A stretch of DNA of 43,398 nt from an uncultured Saprospiraceae bacterium (GTDB lineage Bacteria; Bacteroidota; Bacteroidia; Chitinophagales; Saprospiraceae). The stretch is taken from assembly GCA_938022935.1 (NCBI GenBank), contig CALIHL010000107.1, positions 1 through 43,398 on the forward strand. Reading direction: 5' to 3'. Position numbers and translations under genes: made by a program. The notes below the pieces were generated by a model. That model did not search any database, was not told where the DNA came from, and saw only the letters and a list, made by a program, of their open reading frames with translations. Shown here piece after piece: positions 8,376-16,312 of this stretch (position 1 is its first letter; every line of letters begins with the position of its first letter).

Positions 8376-8921
8376 TTACTCCACTAAGCCTTTAACGATG
8401 TCCACTACTTCATCTAAGTTGTTAGTGGCGATGCTGTTACCAGAATAGACGATCTTGTTCTCTTTGTTGACGACCACAAGTCTGTCATAGGTCGTGCCAA
8501 ATGCTTTAGCCATGTCAGCTCCCTTGCGACCCAATGGAAATGTGATCCCCGTAGTCGACTGAAAGTTATCTACGCCAGCGTTGTTGCCTTCCCATTGGTC
8601 AGCGCCGATGATGGCAAAGTCTGATTTATCTTTAAATTGTTGATGTAGTTCCTTCTCGATATCTGGCCCTACTGCCTTACAAGGCGGACAGTTATAACCG
8701 AAGAAGAAGATTACCAAGTTTTTGTCTTTGAACTGTGTTGATGTGATTGCATCTCCAGTTGTAGTCTCCAACGTAAAAGTTGGAGCATCGGGCAAGTTAT
8801 CGTTAGGCATTGGATTACTTGGGTTCGTTATAACTGATGGCTCCTCTTCTTCTGACGCACAAGAGTATGTCGCCGTCAAAGACACAAGGAGGAGGAGATA
8901 GAAGAAGTTACTTAGTTTCAT
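8376..8921 (-). CDS. Redoxin/TlpA-family lipoprotein
   Basis: The first gene of the three-gene minus-strand operon, 181 aa. The N-terminus is a lipoprotein signal with Cys21 (TATYSC) followed by an acidic linker. The rest is an AhpC/TSA-redoxin-type thioredoxin fold with NCPPC (C78, C81), in the usual position after the strand NLVIFFFGY. The later segment ITFPLGRKGADMAKAFGTT is typical of the TlpA/redoxin group. It is probably membrane-anchored and faces the periplasm, and may pass electrons to or from the second thioredoxin-fold protein encoded four bases downstream. No clear -7 box was found ahead of it. Confidence 0.88.
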   Translation of the reverse strand: MKLSNFFYLLLLVSLTATYSCASEEEEPSVITNPSNPMPNDNLPDAPTFTLETTTGDAITSTQFKDKNLVIFFFGYNCPPCKAVGPDIEKELHQQFKDKSDFAIIGADQWEGNNAGVDNFQSTTGITFPLGRKGADMAKAFGTTYDRLVVVNKENKIVYSGNSIATNNLDEVVDIVKGLVE

Positions 8922-9315
8922 GACTTGTCATTTTATATCAATACAGCAGATAAACGGATAAGGTTGCTTGCGTATTTCTTTTGTGTTAGCGAAGATATCA
9001 ACCTTACATATAGGTAAAAAGCCTAGTGCTGATTTTGTTCCCTATTTGCATGGGATAATTTATGAAAATGTCGTGGTTAAGAGAGTTCATACTTATGCTT
9101 TCGCAAATACCTCATATAATGGAGTGATGGACAGGCTTTTTTTACTTAGGGTATATCCCCATGGTATCGGGACAGGTGATCTCTGGTGCATAGTTAGACA
9201 GGCCGCAAGATATTCTTAAAGATGAGTTGAAGGAACCAAGTCTAAGAAGCGTATTATTGATACAGATTAAGAAAAGGAATTAAAACGAAGGCGATAACTA
9301 AAAACAAATAGCGAT
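8922..9315. other. Intergenic region, no convincing gene
   Basis: These 394 bases separate the divergent redoxin operon and the VOC gene. An 83-codon plus-strand frame at 8968-9219 exists, but its composition (many His, Tyr, Val and Gly in no pattern), the absence of a recognisable start context and the lack of any motif argue against a gene. It may be decayed coding sequence. No clear promoter box or hairpin was seen. Confidence 0.4.
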
Positions 9316-9699
9316 ATGAGAAACAAACTATCACATTTTGCTATACACATCGATGATATAGATCGCGCCAAGAATTTCTATGATAAAGTATTTGATTGGG
9401 GTTTCAACTCTTACGGCACAACTGACTTTCTACAGATTAAAGAAGATAAGTCCGAAGATGCAGAAGTCATGGGCGCTTTGCAATCACGTAACTATTCTTC
9501 TGTACCAGACAAAATCATTGGCTTCGAATGTACCATCAGTGTCGAGGATGTCGATGACATCATAGAGCGTGTCAAGAAAGGTGGCGGGCAGATACTATTG
9601 CCAAAGACAGCAGTTCCGACAGTAGGTTGGCTTGCTAAGGTGTTGGACACAGAAGGTAATCTCTTGTGTGCTATGCAGTATGATAAGGAGGCCAGGTGA
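9316..9699 (+). CDS. VOC (glyoxalase/bleomycin-resistance) family protein
   Basis: A 127-aa cytosolic protein of the vicinal oxygen chelate fold. It opens LSHFAIHIDDIDRAKNFYDKVFDWGF, the standard first beta-alpha-beta module with a metal-ligand-type His. It closes with PTVGWLAKVLDTEGNLLCAMQ, the second module's 'DTEGN' turn. Small single-domain VOC proteins of this kind include dioxygenases, glyoxalases and many of unknown substrate, so the activity is open. It is not obviously in an operon: the left neighbour is divergent, and a dispersed repeat lies immediately downstream. Confidence 0.9.
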   Translation: MRNKLSHFAIHIDDIDRAKNFYDKVFDWGFNSYGTTDFLQIKEDKSEDAEVMGALQSRNYSSVPDKIIGFECTISVEDVDDIIERVKKGGGQILLPKTAVPTVGWLAKVLDTEGNLLCAMQYDKEAR

Positions 9700-9721
9700 T
9701 TGACCTTCACAAGATGTCTGC

Positions 9722-9760
9722 TGAGCGGACCGCGTTCGTCTGTTGATAGAGTGGAAACCA
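9722..9760. repeat. Dispersed intergenic repeat, copy 1
   Basis: The 39-base segment matches 11573-11611 at 31 of 39 positions with no gap. Both copies start TGAGCGGACC and end GAAACCA, and both sit shortly after a gene end. On the opposite strand they begin TGGTTTC. This resembles the short REP-like intergenic repeats seen many times in Bacteroidota genomes. Confidence 0.6.
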
Positions 9761-9876
9761 ACATCGACATAGATATGGGCATTCTCTAAACAGTTATCAT
9801 TTCTTACCATAAGTTAATGAATTGGAGAAATGAGGCGTATAGTTTTAGGTCATTATTAAAGCTAAACTATTTGATT

Positions 9877-10479
9877 ATGCACCGCTACCTACTTTCTTTG
9901 ATTATGGGACTTTTCATTTTTTCTTCTTTAATTGCTCAGGACCAAAAAGAAGAACAAGATCGATCTTCCTTCTTTGTTGGGTACGAGACCCTCGAGATGA
10001 CTATGAACAAGTTTAAAAACTTCGCAGGCGAAGTGGGATATCGTTTTAATGATAAAGACCAAGTTCGCTTGATGATTGGTGAGGTTAACCTTACAGAACG
10101 ACATTTGTCTAATAAGTTTGAAGCTGTAGCTGTAGATGGAGACAATGTAGAAGGTTATTTTAGAATATACGAGTTATATTATGATCGACATTTTGGAAAG
10201 CGAAAGAATTGGTACTTCAGTGGAAGTGCTGCATATGTTAGGGATAAGTACGACCATTTGATTTCTGATGAATTCATCGATAATGAATCAGCTACGATAG
10301 GTATGGCCATTGGCTTCAAAAAGGAAAACCTGTTTGGCATCAAGCACTTATACATTCATGGGGCTTTGCCATCAAGATTTTATTTTAATGGCATACCAGA
10401 AACACAATGGGGAGAGACCAAGATTTTACCGCATAAGTTTGTCAACAACATCTGGTTGTTTGTTGGTTATCACTTTTGA
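9877..10479 (+). CDS. Exported protein, probable small outer-membrane barrel
   Basis: I choose the ATG at 9877, which gives 200 aa and a clean Sec signal (MHRYLLSLIMGLFIFSSLIAQ); an upstream in-frame ATG at 9817 would bury the signal. The mature part alternates charged and aromatic residues in short strands (FFVGYETLEMT, FKNFAGEVGYRF, QVRLMIGEVNL, YFRIYELYYDRHF, WYFSGSAAYVRD). It ends in Phe after NNIWLFVGYH, a typical C-terminal strand of an eight- or ten-stranded barrel. I do not recognise a named family. It stands alone between the repeat-bearing gap and the next small operon. Confidence 0.72.
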   Translation: MHRYLLSLIMGLFIFSSLIAQDQKEEQDRSSFFVGYETLEMTMNKFKNFAGEVGYRFNDKDQVRLMIGEVNLTERHLSNKFEAVAVDGDNVEGYFRIYELYYDRHFGKRKNWYFSGSAAYVRDKYDHLISDEFIDNESATIGMAIGFKKENLFGIKHLYIHGALPSRFYFNGIPETQWGETKILPHKFVNNIWLFVGYHF

Positions 10480-10599
10480 AGAAGATTGGAGCCTAATCAC
10501 AAGACCAAGGCTACAACTTGACAATTTAATTACCATTTGTTAAGCAAAAACCGTTGAGCGAGTTATAGCTTAGTGTAAGTATATACCAAGAGACAACTT

Positions 10600-11007
10600 A
10601 TGAAGCAACAATACCTTAAGACCATTCTAAACTTCTTTGGAGCAACCAATGTCGGTAACGGGCTATGGATGCTCTTCTTTGTAGACAATTGGTTCGATAC
10701 GCTACCTGGTGTTCACGATACCGGACCGATCAATAGGCATTTCGTTCATGATGTGGGCTTAGTTTACACATTAGCAGGATTGGCATTGATGTGGTGCGCA
10801 TATCGTATCAACTCAACTAAGTATTTGTACTTGGCAGTTATGCTCTTTTTTGTTGGTCATGCATTCATTCATATTGTTGAAATCTTAGTGGGCCTGCTAC
10901 CAGCAAGTCACTGGCTGATTGATCTTCCTTTGATATTCGTACCTGCATTATTGTTGGTGGCGTTGACACCTTCTGTTCTCAAAGCCAATCAAACCTCTAA
11001 CCTATAG
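10600..11007 (+). CDS. Four-helix integral membrane protein, unknown function
   Basis: This 135-aa protein has about four hydrophobic helices (about residues 8-28, 50-70, 75-100, 108-128). Conserved-looking histidines and acidic residues lie near the membrane faces (INRHFVHDVGLVY, FVGHAFIHIVEIL). No named family is recognised. Its stop is followed after three bases by the ATG of a histidine-rich, membrane-anchored protein, so the two are probably co-expressed. The shared His content suggests metal handling, but this is only inference. No clear promoter was found. Confidence 0.72.
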   Translation: MKQQYLKTILNFFGATNVGNGLWMLFFVDNWFDTLPGVHDTGPINRHFVHDVGLVYTLAGLALMWCAYRINSTKYLYLAVMLFFVGHAFIHIVEILVGLLPASHWLIDLPLIFVPALLLVALTPSVLKANQTSNL

Positions 11008-11010
11008 ATC

Positions 11011-11484
11011 ATGCTTAAAAAAGTAAAGTTGCTTCAGTTGGTTGTGATTTGTATTGGTATCCCAGTGGGCATGCTATTGTCCAATCGCTCTGTTGAGATG
11101 CATGAAGCGCTGGAGCACCCGATGGCTATACAACACACAAGTATGGATCACGGTCTCCTCGATATCAGTTCCGACGATATCATACCCAAGATCACCGACT
11201 TAGTTGTAGCAAAAGACAAGATGAGTGGATATAACATCAGTATCACCACAGAGGATTTTCTTTTCACTCCCGTAAATGTCAATACTTCTCATATCCCTGG
11301 ACAAGGTCATGCTCACCTCTATGTCAATGGAGAAAAATTTGCTAGACTATATGCGCGTGACTTCCACTTGCCATCATTGGCAGCTCCAATAGAAGCCATC
11401 CGCGTTACTCTTAATGCCAATGGTCATGAGACTATGGTTATAGGAGAGGAGGAGGTTGCTGTTGAGTGGAGAAGTAATGATTGA
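11011..11484 (+). CDS. Membrane-anchored or exported His-rich protein, unknown function
   Basis: The 157-aa protein has one N-terminal hydrophobic segment (residues 7-24), which is a signal anchor or signal peptide. A His/Met-containing stretch follows (MHEALEHPMAIQHTSMDHG), then a compact beta-rich domain. The distinctive core is TEDFLFTPVNVNT, then GQGHAHLYVNGEKFARLYAR and DFHLPSL. Small periplasmic proteins with a 'GEGHAHLY' core occur in other marine bacteria, to my recollection without assigned function. The spacing of His and Met residues would suit copper or another soft metal. It is probably in an operon with the four-helix membrane protein three bases upstream. Confidence 0.72.
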   Translation: MLKKVKLLQLVVICIGIPVGMLLSNRSVEMHEALEHPMAIQHTSMDHGLLDISSDDIIPKITDLVVAKDKMSGYNISITTEDFLFTPVNVNTSHIPGQGHAHLYVNGEKFARLYARDFHLPSLAAPIEAIRVTLNANGHETMVIGEEEVAVEWRSND

Positions 11485-11572
11485 AGCTTTGAAATTCGCG
11501 CACACGGCTTGAAAGAGCAGTGAATACAGATTTTTCTCTCTAATTTTCTACAATCCCAACGATTATGCCAGT

Positions 11573-11611
11573 TGAGCGGACCACTCACGTCTGCTGAAGG
11601 AGTCGAAACCA
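11573..11611. repeat. Dispersed intergenic repeat, copy 2
   Basis: Partner of the copy at 9722-9760, 31 of 39 identical without gaps, and in the same orientation relative to the window. It lies in the 284-base gap between the His-rich protein and the DUF2853 gene. Confidence 0.6.
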
Positions 11612-11768
11612 AACTTACCAAGTCCATTTTCTGATATAATTCTACAGCCAGTTCCCATTCCTAATCGCAGGCCTGATGGAGGTCACTTTTTTTCAAATAC
11701 AAAAAGTTAAAATTTCATCATAATTCTTAATATGTTAGCGGGCATTATGTAATTAATCAAATGAGAAA

Positions 11769-12101
11769 ATGAGCGACTTAAAGGAGAAAATCCAAAAACT
11801 AAAAGATCAAGCAGTAAAGCAACTGGAGGAGATTGGAACAACTAATCTTGATCATGACTTTTTAGATACCCTCGCAGGTAGACTAAAATTGGTTATCGAC
11901 AACAAAGACGCCTTACTGGTTTCTGGAGCTGATGAATCAGAGTTAGAGACAGTGAGAAGAAACTTTGTTGTAAAGAAATTAGGAGAAAATGACAAAGAAA
12001 AAGGAATGGCAGCAGTCAAATCTGTAGCTGAGAAAATGTCCTCTATCAGAATGAAGAACAGGGTAGCGTTTTACTATCTGGTAAAGCAAGAGCTTAGTTA
12101 G
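11769..12101 (+). CDS. DUF2853 family protein
   Basis: A 110-aa, helical, highly charged cytosolic protein of full family length. The characteristic parts are the N-terminal amphipathic helix (MSDLKEKIQKLKDQAVKQLEE), the middle DESELETVRRNFVVKKLG and the end NRVAFYYLVKQEL. They match my memory of DUF2853 (ELxxVKxNFLxKKLG ... KYRAVFYYLL). No biochemical role is known to me. It is monocistronic in appearance: a strong terminator follows 20 bases after the stop. Confidence 0.85.
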   Translation: MSDLKEKIQKLKDQAVKQLEEIGTTNLDHDFLDTLAGRLKLVIDNKDALLVSGADESELETVRRNFVVKKLGENDKEKGMAAVKSVAEKMSSIRMKNRVAFYYLVKQELS

Positions 12102-12121
12102 TCATATCTATGAAATTATAG

Positions 12122-12157
12122 AAAAGGCAGATTGGAGTGATTCGATCTGCCTTTTTT
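12122..12157 (+). terminator. Intrinsic terminator after the DUF2853 gene
   Basis: Stem AAAAGGCAGAT / ATCTGCCTTTT (12122-12132 with 12145-12155), a 12-base loop and a T-run. The next gene starts only 18 bases later, so that gene either needs its own promoter inside this segment or is read by leak-through. Confidence 0.85.
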
Positions 12158-12174
12158 AATATAACTAACATTGA

Positions 12175-12846
12175 ATGAAAGCATACCTAGTGCCAGGTTT
12201 AGGATTCGATCATCGGATATATAAAGGATATCAATTAGGTGATATTGATATCGAATACATAGATTGGATAGATCCAATAGTCGATGAATCTATTCAAGAT
12301 TATTCTCGGAGATTGTCTATCAAGATTCCAAAGGATTCAGAAGACGTGATATTATTAGGTCATTCTCTTGGTGGCATAGTTGCCCAAGAGATAGCTGCTA
12401 TCCAATCGATTAAAAAGATCTTTTTAATCTCAAGCATAAGGTCAAGGAGTGAACTTCCTTTTCATTTTAAAATCGTTAAACCACTACATGTCCATAAGTT
12501 GTTTTCAAAAGAATTAACTGCAATGACAATCAAGTATTGGGGTGGTATGCATGATTATAACTCGTCAGAAGAAAAAGCATTGGTGAAAGACATGGTTAAT
12601 AAGCAATCCAACAAATACTTACAATGGGCACTCCGACAACTTTCTATCTGGGAAAGACCTAATATTTCCAATGATACGGGGATCTTTCAGATTGTTGGAG
12701 CAAAAGATAAAACGTTTCCTATAAAATTGATGAAGCAGCCTGATAGGGTCATAGAGAATTCTGGCCATTTTATGGTGTATAAACATTCAAAGGTGATCAA
12801 TGATCTTATTGCGGATGAATTGAGATACTCACTCTATCAGTTCTAA
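12175..12846 (+). CDS. Alpha/beta-hydrolase
   Basis: A 223-aa cytosolic hydrolase of the alpha/beta fold. It opens KAYLVPGLGFDHRIY, with the oxyanion-side HG-like loop. The nucleophile elbow GHSLGG places Ser64, and the later GAKDKTFP (Asp178) and NSGHFMVYKH (His198) complete a catalytic triad. The protein is short and has only a small lid region. It resembles the small lysophospholipase/esterase-like group, but the substrate is open. It follows the terminator of the DUF2853 gene and no partner gene is adjacent. Confidence 0.88.
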   Translation: MKAYLVPGLGFDHRIYKGYQLGDIDIEYIDWIDPIVDESIQDYSRRLSIKIPKDSEDVILLGHSLGGIVAQEIAAIQSIKKIFLISSIRSRSELPFHFKIVKPLHVHKLFSKELTAMTIKYWGGMHDYNSSEEKALVKDMVNKQSNKYLQWALRQLSIWERPNISNDTGIFQIVGAKDKTFPIKLMKQPDRVIENSGHFMVYKHSKVINDLIADELRYSLYQF

Positions 12847-13032
12847 TAATTTCGCTTGAAGAGTGTATTTTAGGTTGTTTGGGTGATTGCAGTTCACCCT
12901 ATATCAACTTTTTGAATATTAAAGTAGCCCGGTGATACCAAAAACAGAGGTCTTACTACCAAAACAAGAAAATTCGTCAAAAGAATGAGCGGACTGGGTC
13001 ATATTTGAAGTATCAATTTAAGAATCACTGAG

Positions 13033-13200
13033 ATGAATAGATTAAATACATCTTCAAACGACAGAGCTCCAATGCCCACCCAATCTATGGACTCAAAAGA
13101 CTTGCTTTATGTCATCTGTGAAAACCTTGAGATGTCTAAGGACTATGTTCGAGTCCGTGGTGATGACGAGTGGAAATTATTTATGAGCAAGGTGTTTTAA
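13033..13200 (+). CDS. Possible small protein, 55 aa
   Basis: An ATG at 13033 opens 55 codons ending TAA at 13198-13200, in an otherwise gene-free stretch. The predicted peptide starts MNRLNTSSNDRAPMPTQSMD. It continues with an ordered-looking half that includes LLYVICENLEM, then KDYVRVRGDDEWKLFM, which has a normal hydrophobic/charged pattern. There is no signal peptide or known motif. It lies between the hydrolase and the convergent tRNA-Leu. A hairpin at 13220-13238 follows but lacks a T-run. The coding claim rests on composition alone. Confidence 0.35.
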   Translation: MNRLNTSSNDRAPMPTQSMDSKDLLYVICENLEMSKDYVRVRGDDEWKLFMSKVF

Positions 13201-13244
13201 TCGATCTCTACAAACTCAGAGAGATAATCTTAATCTCTGCCATG

Positions 13245-13268
13245 AAAAAAGGCTGACTTTCGCCAACC
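13245..13268 (-). terminator. Terminator of the tRNA-Leu transcript
   Basis: On the minus strand a 7-bp stem with two G-U pairs, GGTTGGC / GTCAGCC, closes a GAAA tetraloop and is followed by six T residues. It lies 11 bases past the 3' end of the tRNA. Confidence 0.75.
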
Positions 13269-13278
13269 TTTTATTTCG

Positions 13279-13362
13279 TGCCCGGAGAGGGACTCGAACC
13301 CTCACGCCCTTACGAACACATGGCCCTCAACCATGCCTGTCTACCAATTTCAGCACCCGGGC
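13279..13362 (-). tRNA. tRNA-Leu (anticodon GAG)
   Basis: 84-base class II tRNA read on the minus strand. The acceptor stem is GCCCGGG with TCCGGGC (one G-U pair) and the discriminator is A. The D-arm contains AAATTGGTAGA. The anticodon stem CATGG/CCATG closes the loop TTGAGGG, giving GAG. A long variable arm and the T-arm GAGGG-TTCGAGT-CCCTC complete it. CCA is not encoded. Confidence 0.95.
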
Positions 13363-13439
13363 GGTGCAGAGAAACATCGTTTCTCATTTGAGAGTGCAAA
13401 TATGAATTTATTTTTGGGTATCAACAAGGCCCTTGAAGC

Positions 13440-15599
13440 TTAGTTGCAGTCTATGATGAAGATTGATAGAGCTCCCGTATGATTGATCATAAACTTAGGG
13501 AGTAGTTCAACGCTGTTTTTTCCTGTGAATACTACCTGCCCACTTGTCGGGATCACACCACTTGAAGTCAGCTCAGTAGCTGAGCTGTAAGTACCGTCTA
13601 GTATAAGGTTGCTGCTGATATTGGAGGTAGTATTGCAGTCTGGCTCTATGCTTAGATTGGCATCATTAATATCAAAGAAGATATTGTTACTGCACTTTAG
13701 CTTGATGCGTGCTGCTTGGGTATATACTTGTGGGATGGTGATGCTGGCCGATCCGTCATTAGTCTCATTAGATGCCAAGGTGATAGGATAGGTGAGACCA
13801 CCGTCCGTAGACAAGAAGATATCGACTGCGCCACAGTTGATGCCATTGGCAGTAGTACCAGCAACGTCCCAAGTCAGTGCAGTACTACCGGCGATTGGAC
13901 CGCTGGTGTTTAGATTAGTGATCTGAAATGGGCCGGCATTGTTAGCAACAGTGATTTTGATAGAATCATGATTCCAACCGCCATTCTGATCTCTTGCTGT
14001 CAGTTGAAAGCTGAGATCTCGATTGGTTGTAGGCAGAGCTTCTCCAAGACTGATTGTGTTGTTGATAAGATCTTCAAGTCGCGGAAATGTTCTTTTAGGT
14101 GAGTTGGTTGGAGCCCATGTTCTAAAGATAGGACTGGACCCATTATCGCCTTGGATGATCTCTTGTTGCGGCCCAAGATCCCATTGAGACCATTCGTACA
14201 TGATTTGATCTCCATCTTGATCTGATCCTGAGCCTTCTATTTCAAAAGGTGTGGATGTAGGAATGACTTTACCATCTATTGCAAAAGCATCCGCATCAAC
14301 GGTGGGTGAGTTATTAGGTGAGCTGATGTTGTTAAAGCAATTAGCTGAGACGTTACTGTACTCATTAATCTGTCGTAGGCTTCTGAGGTGAAATAGTGCA
14401 TCACTACTATTTTGAATATTGTCAGTATTGCAGATGCCTGCATATGCCATGATGGTTGAGCCACTGCCAGGCTCATAGGCCGAAGCTACTTTATGTTGCC
14501 CCGAGCAAGATCCCAAAGCTCCATTATAAGTATGTTCACTCTGAAATTGATGACCTATCTCATGAGCCACATAATCAATATAAAATGCATCACCTGTTGG
14601 GTTAGAAAGTCCAGTCAACCCTTTTGCTTTTCTGTCATCATCACAAACTCCGTCAAATGCACTTCCTCCAGCTGAAGTTGTAAAGATGTGTCCGATATCA
14701 TAATTAGAAGATCCGATAATGTTATCAATCTCGTCTTGCACAAGATTGAGATCACTACTACTGTTGAACCAAGGGTCGTTAAGAGTATCAGTATAGATGA
14801 GTTGATGGTTGTTGCCAATAAGGCTGAACCTGATGCCCATCTCCGTCTCATAGATGCCACTAACGCGATTGATAGCAGTTACGACAGCCGCAAGTCCATC
14901 TGCTACAGAGCCGCCAAAGTATAATGTGTACTCCGATGTAGTTGCAACCGCTATCCTATATTCCTTTATAATCGTTGCTGATTTTAGCTGTCGTGATTTG
15001 TTGATAAAAGACTTTGCTTTGTAGAGTTCTTGGTTAGTAATAAGTTCGGCTAGATCATCTTCGTTCTGATGGCATGACCAGGTTTGGTCTGTTCTGCGCT
15101 GTGCATCCTTTCTAAAATATGAAAGATAAGTAAGTGGTTTTTTATCATAATGTCTATCAATATAAATCACAGAAGCCCCTTTGTATATCATAGCACTCAG
15201 TCCTTTGTGATTGATATCTATATACGCTTTATAATTGTTGTTTTTTATTCCATGCCCAGTGAAGGATCTGATACTAGGGTATTCTAATTGTAGAGAAGTT
15301 GATATAACTTGGTTTTGACTGACGTGAAATGTTTCAATTGTACCATCAGGTAGTGGAAGATCTATGTCGAACTCTTCATCTTTGGTTAAAGCCTTGGAGG
15401 ACTTTTGTAAATTAGTAGAATAGCTTTCACTGATCTTGAAAGTTTTATAATTAGAATTAATTGGGGATTGAGTTTTGTCTTGATTGACTTTTTCGGGCGC
15501 AACTTGGGTCCAATGATTATTTATTTGGCCAGTCGCAGCCGTAGCGTAAAATATAAGAGCATATGACAAAATAGTCCTCAGTCGACCCATCACAAGCAA
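13440..15599 (-). CDS. Secreted reprolysin-like zinc metalloprotease, multidomain
   Basis: A 719-aa exported protease. A signal peptide (to about residue 25, ATGQ) and a propeptide region are followed by a reprolysin-type zincin domain. Its active site HEIGHQFQSEHTYNG near residue 345 supplies three zinc ligands and the catalytic Glu, and a GSGSTIMAYAGIC Met-turn follows. Next come two Ig/fibronectin-like modules. The C-terminal segment of about 60 residues (SGQVVFTGKNSVELLPKF...) resembles the '3-coathanger stack' repeat of Bacteroidota secreted proteins. No typical T9SS sorting tail is present: the protein ends in CN. Its likely start follows the stop of the DJ-1/PfpI gene by two bases, so the two share a transcript. 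Role: extracellular or surface protein degradation. Confidence 0.88.
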   Translation of the reverse strand: MLVMGRLRTILSYALIFYATAATGQINNHWTQVAPEKVNQDKTQSPINSNYKTFKISESYSTNLQKSSKALTKDEEFDIDLPLPDGTIETFHVSQNQVISTSLQLEYPSIRSFTGHGIKNNNYKAYIDINHKGLSAMIYKGASVIYIDRHYDKKPLTYLSYFRKDAQRRTDQTWSCHQNEDDLAELITNQELYKAKSFINKSRQLKSATIIKEYRIAVATTSEYTLYFGGSVADGLAAVVTAINRVSGIYETEMGIRFSLIGNNHQLIYTDTLNDPWFNSSSDLNLVQDEIDNIIGSSNYDIGHIFTTSAGGSAFDGVCDDDRKAKGLTGLSNPTGDAFYIDYVAHEIGHQFQSEHTYNGALGSCSGQHKVASAYEPGSGSTIMAYAGICNTDNIQNSSDALFHLRSLRQINEYSNVSANCFNNISSPNNSPTVDADAFAIDGKVIPTSTPFEIEGSGSDQDGDQIMYEWSQWDLGPQQEIIQGDNGSSPIFRTWAPTNSPKRTFPRLEDLINNTISLGEALPTTNRDLSFQLTARDQNGGWNHDSIKITVANNAGPFQITNLNTSGPIAGSTALTWDVAGTTANGINCGAVDIFLSTDGGLTYPITLASNETNDGSASITIPQVYTQAARIKLKCSNNIFFDINDANLSIEPDCNTTSNISSNLILDGTYSSATELTSSGVIPTSGQVVFTGKNSVELLPKFMINHTGALSIFIIDCN

Positions 15600-15601
15600 A
15601 T

Positions 15602-16225
15602 CTAAGCTACTTCTGGAAAATACTCAATGTACTTACGCACGTGATCCGCTTTTTCCTGTCCGTGATATTTGGCAACAAGGTAAAGACTCATATCTATACC
15701 TGCGCTCACACCTTCAGATACAATGACATCGTCATGATCATGATAGCGCTTTGTTCGATCCACGATTATGGAGTCGTCTATCTTTTTCAAGAGATCGATC
15801 GCAGCAAAGTGAGTTGTTGCAGCTTTGTTAGCCAACTTTCCAAGCTTGGCTAGGACAAGACTACCTGTACATACCGAGCTTGATATTTCCGAAAGGGATA
15901 CGATGCGCTTTATAGCTGATAGCTGCTCGTCACTCTTTATGATGGCCCTTGTACCCAATCCTCCAGGGATAAGGATCATATCAAGATGCTCTGTCCAAGA
16001 GTCTATATGTTGTAGACCATTGATCTGTAGCTTAGTCTTAGATACTTCTATAACGTCAGAAAGACCGAGATTATGAACTTCTACGCTGAGATAAGGATAG
16101 AGTGCTGAAAGGGAAGAGAATACTTGCATTGGACCAGCAAAGTCCAACAACTCCACGTCATCAAACAACAAAATCCCTATCTTCTTCAGTGTCTTACTAC
16201 TAACCATTACCACGGTTTTATCCAA
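15602..16225 (-). CDS. DJ-1/PfpI family protein (isonitrile hydratase-like)
   Basis: A 207-aa class I glutamine-amidotransferase-like protein. The opening KIGILLFDDVELLDFAGPMQVF and the nucleophile elbow SSVCTGSLVLAKLG (Cys119, Thr120) match the DJ-1/PfpI subgroup that includes isonitrile hydratase and the sensor domain of GlxA-type regulators. Asp28 in LLDFAGP corresponds to the catalytic Asp of isonitrile hydratase. Here there is no attached AraC helix-turn-helix, so it is the stand-alone enzyme form. An internal Met7 could be the real start. It is the first gene of a two-gene unit with the metalloprotease and is divergent from dnaE, sharing an 87-base gap. Substrate unknown. Confidence 0.85.
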   Translation of the reverse strand: MDKTVVMVSSKTLKKIGILLFDDVELLDFAGPMQVFSSLSALYPYLSVEVHNLGLSDVIEVSKTKLQINGLQHIDSWTEHLDMILIPGGLGTRAIIKSDEQLSAIKRIVSLSEISSSVCTGSLVLAKLGKLANKAATTHFAAIDLLKKIDDSIIVDRTKRYHDHDDVIVSEGVSAGIDMSLYLVAKYHGQEKADHVRKYIEYFPEVA

Positions 16226-16312
16226 TTAATTCATTCATTACGCAGGTACAAAGAAAATATAAAGAGAAGAATTCATATATGTTATCTTGCGCATAGATAA
16301 GAGAACCACACT

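Noticed and set aside
8968..9219. 83-codon plus-strand frame between the redoxin operon and the VOC gene
   Set aside because: No signal peptide, motif or start context, and unordered composition. It may be decayed sequence, but I cannot support it.
9492..9782. Minus-strand frame containing the translated dispersed repeat
   Set aside because: The only distinctive peptide part comes from the repeat itself, and the frame overlaps the VOC gene on the other strand.
12881..12899. Hairpin GGGTGA/TCACCC after the hydrolase gene, as a terminator
   Set aside because: No T-run follows it directly; the first T-rich run is about nine bases later.
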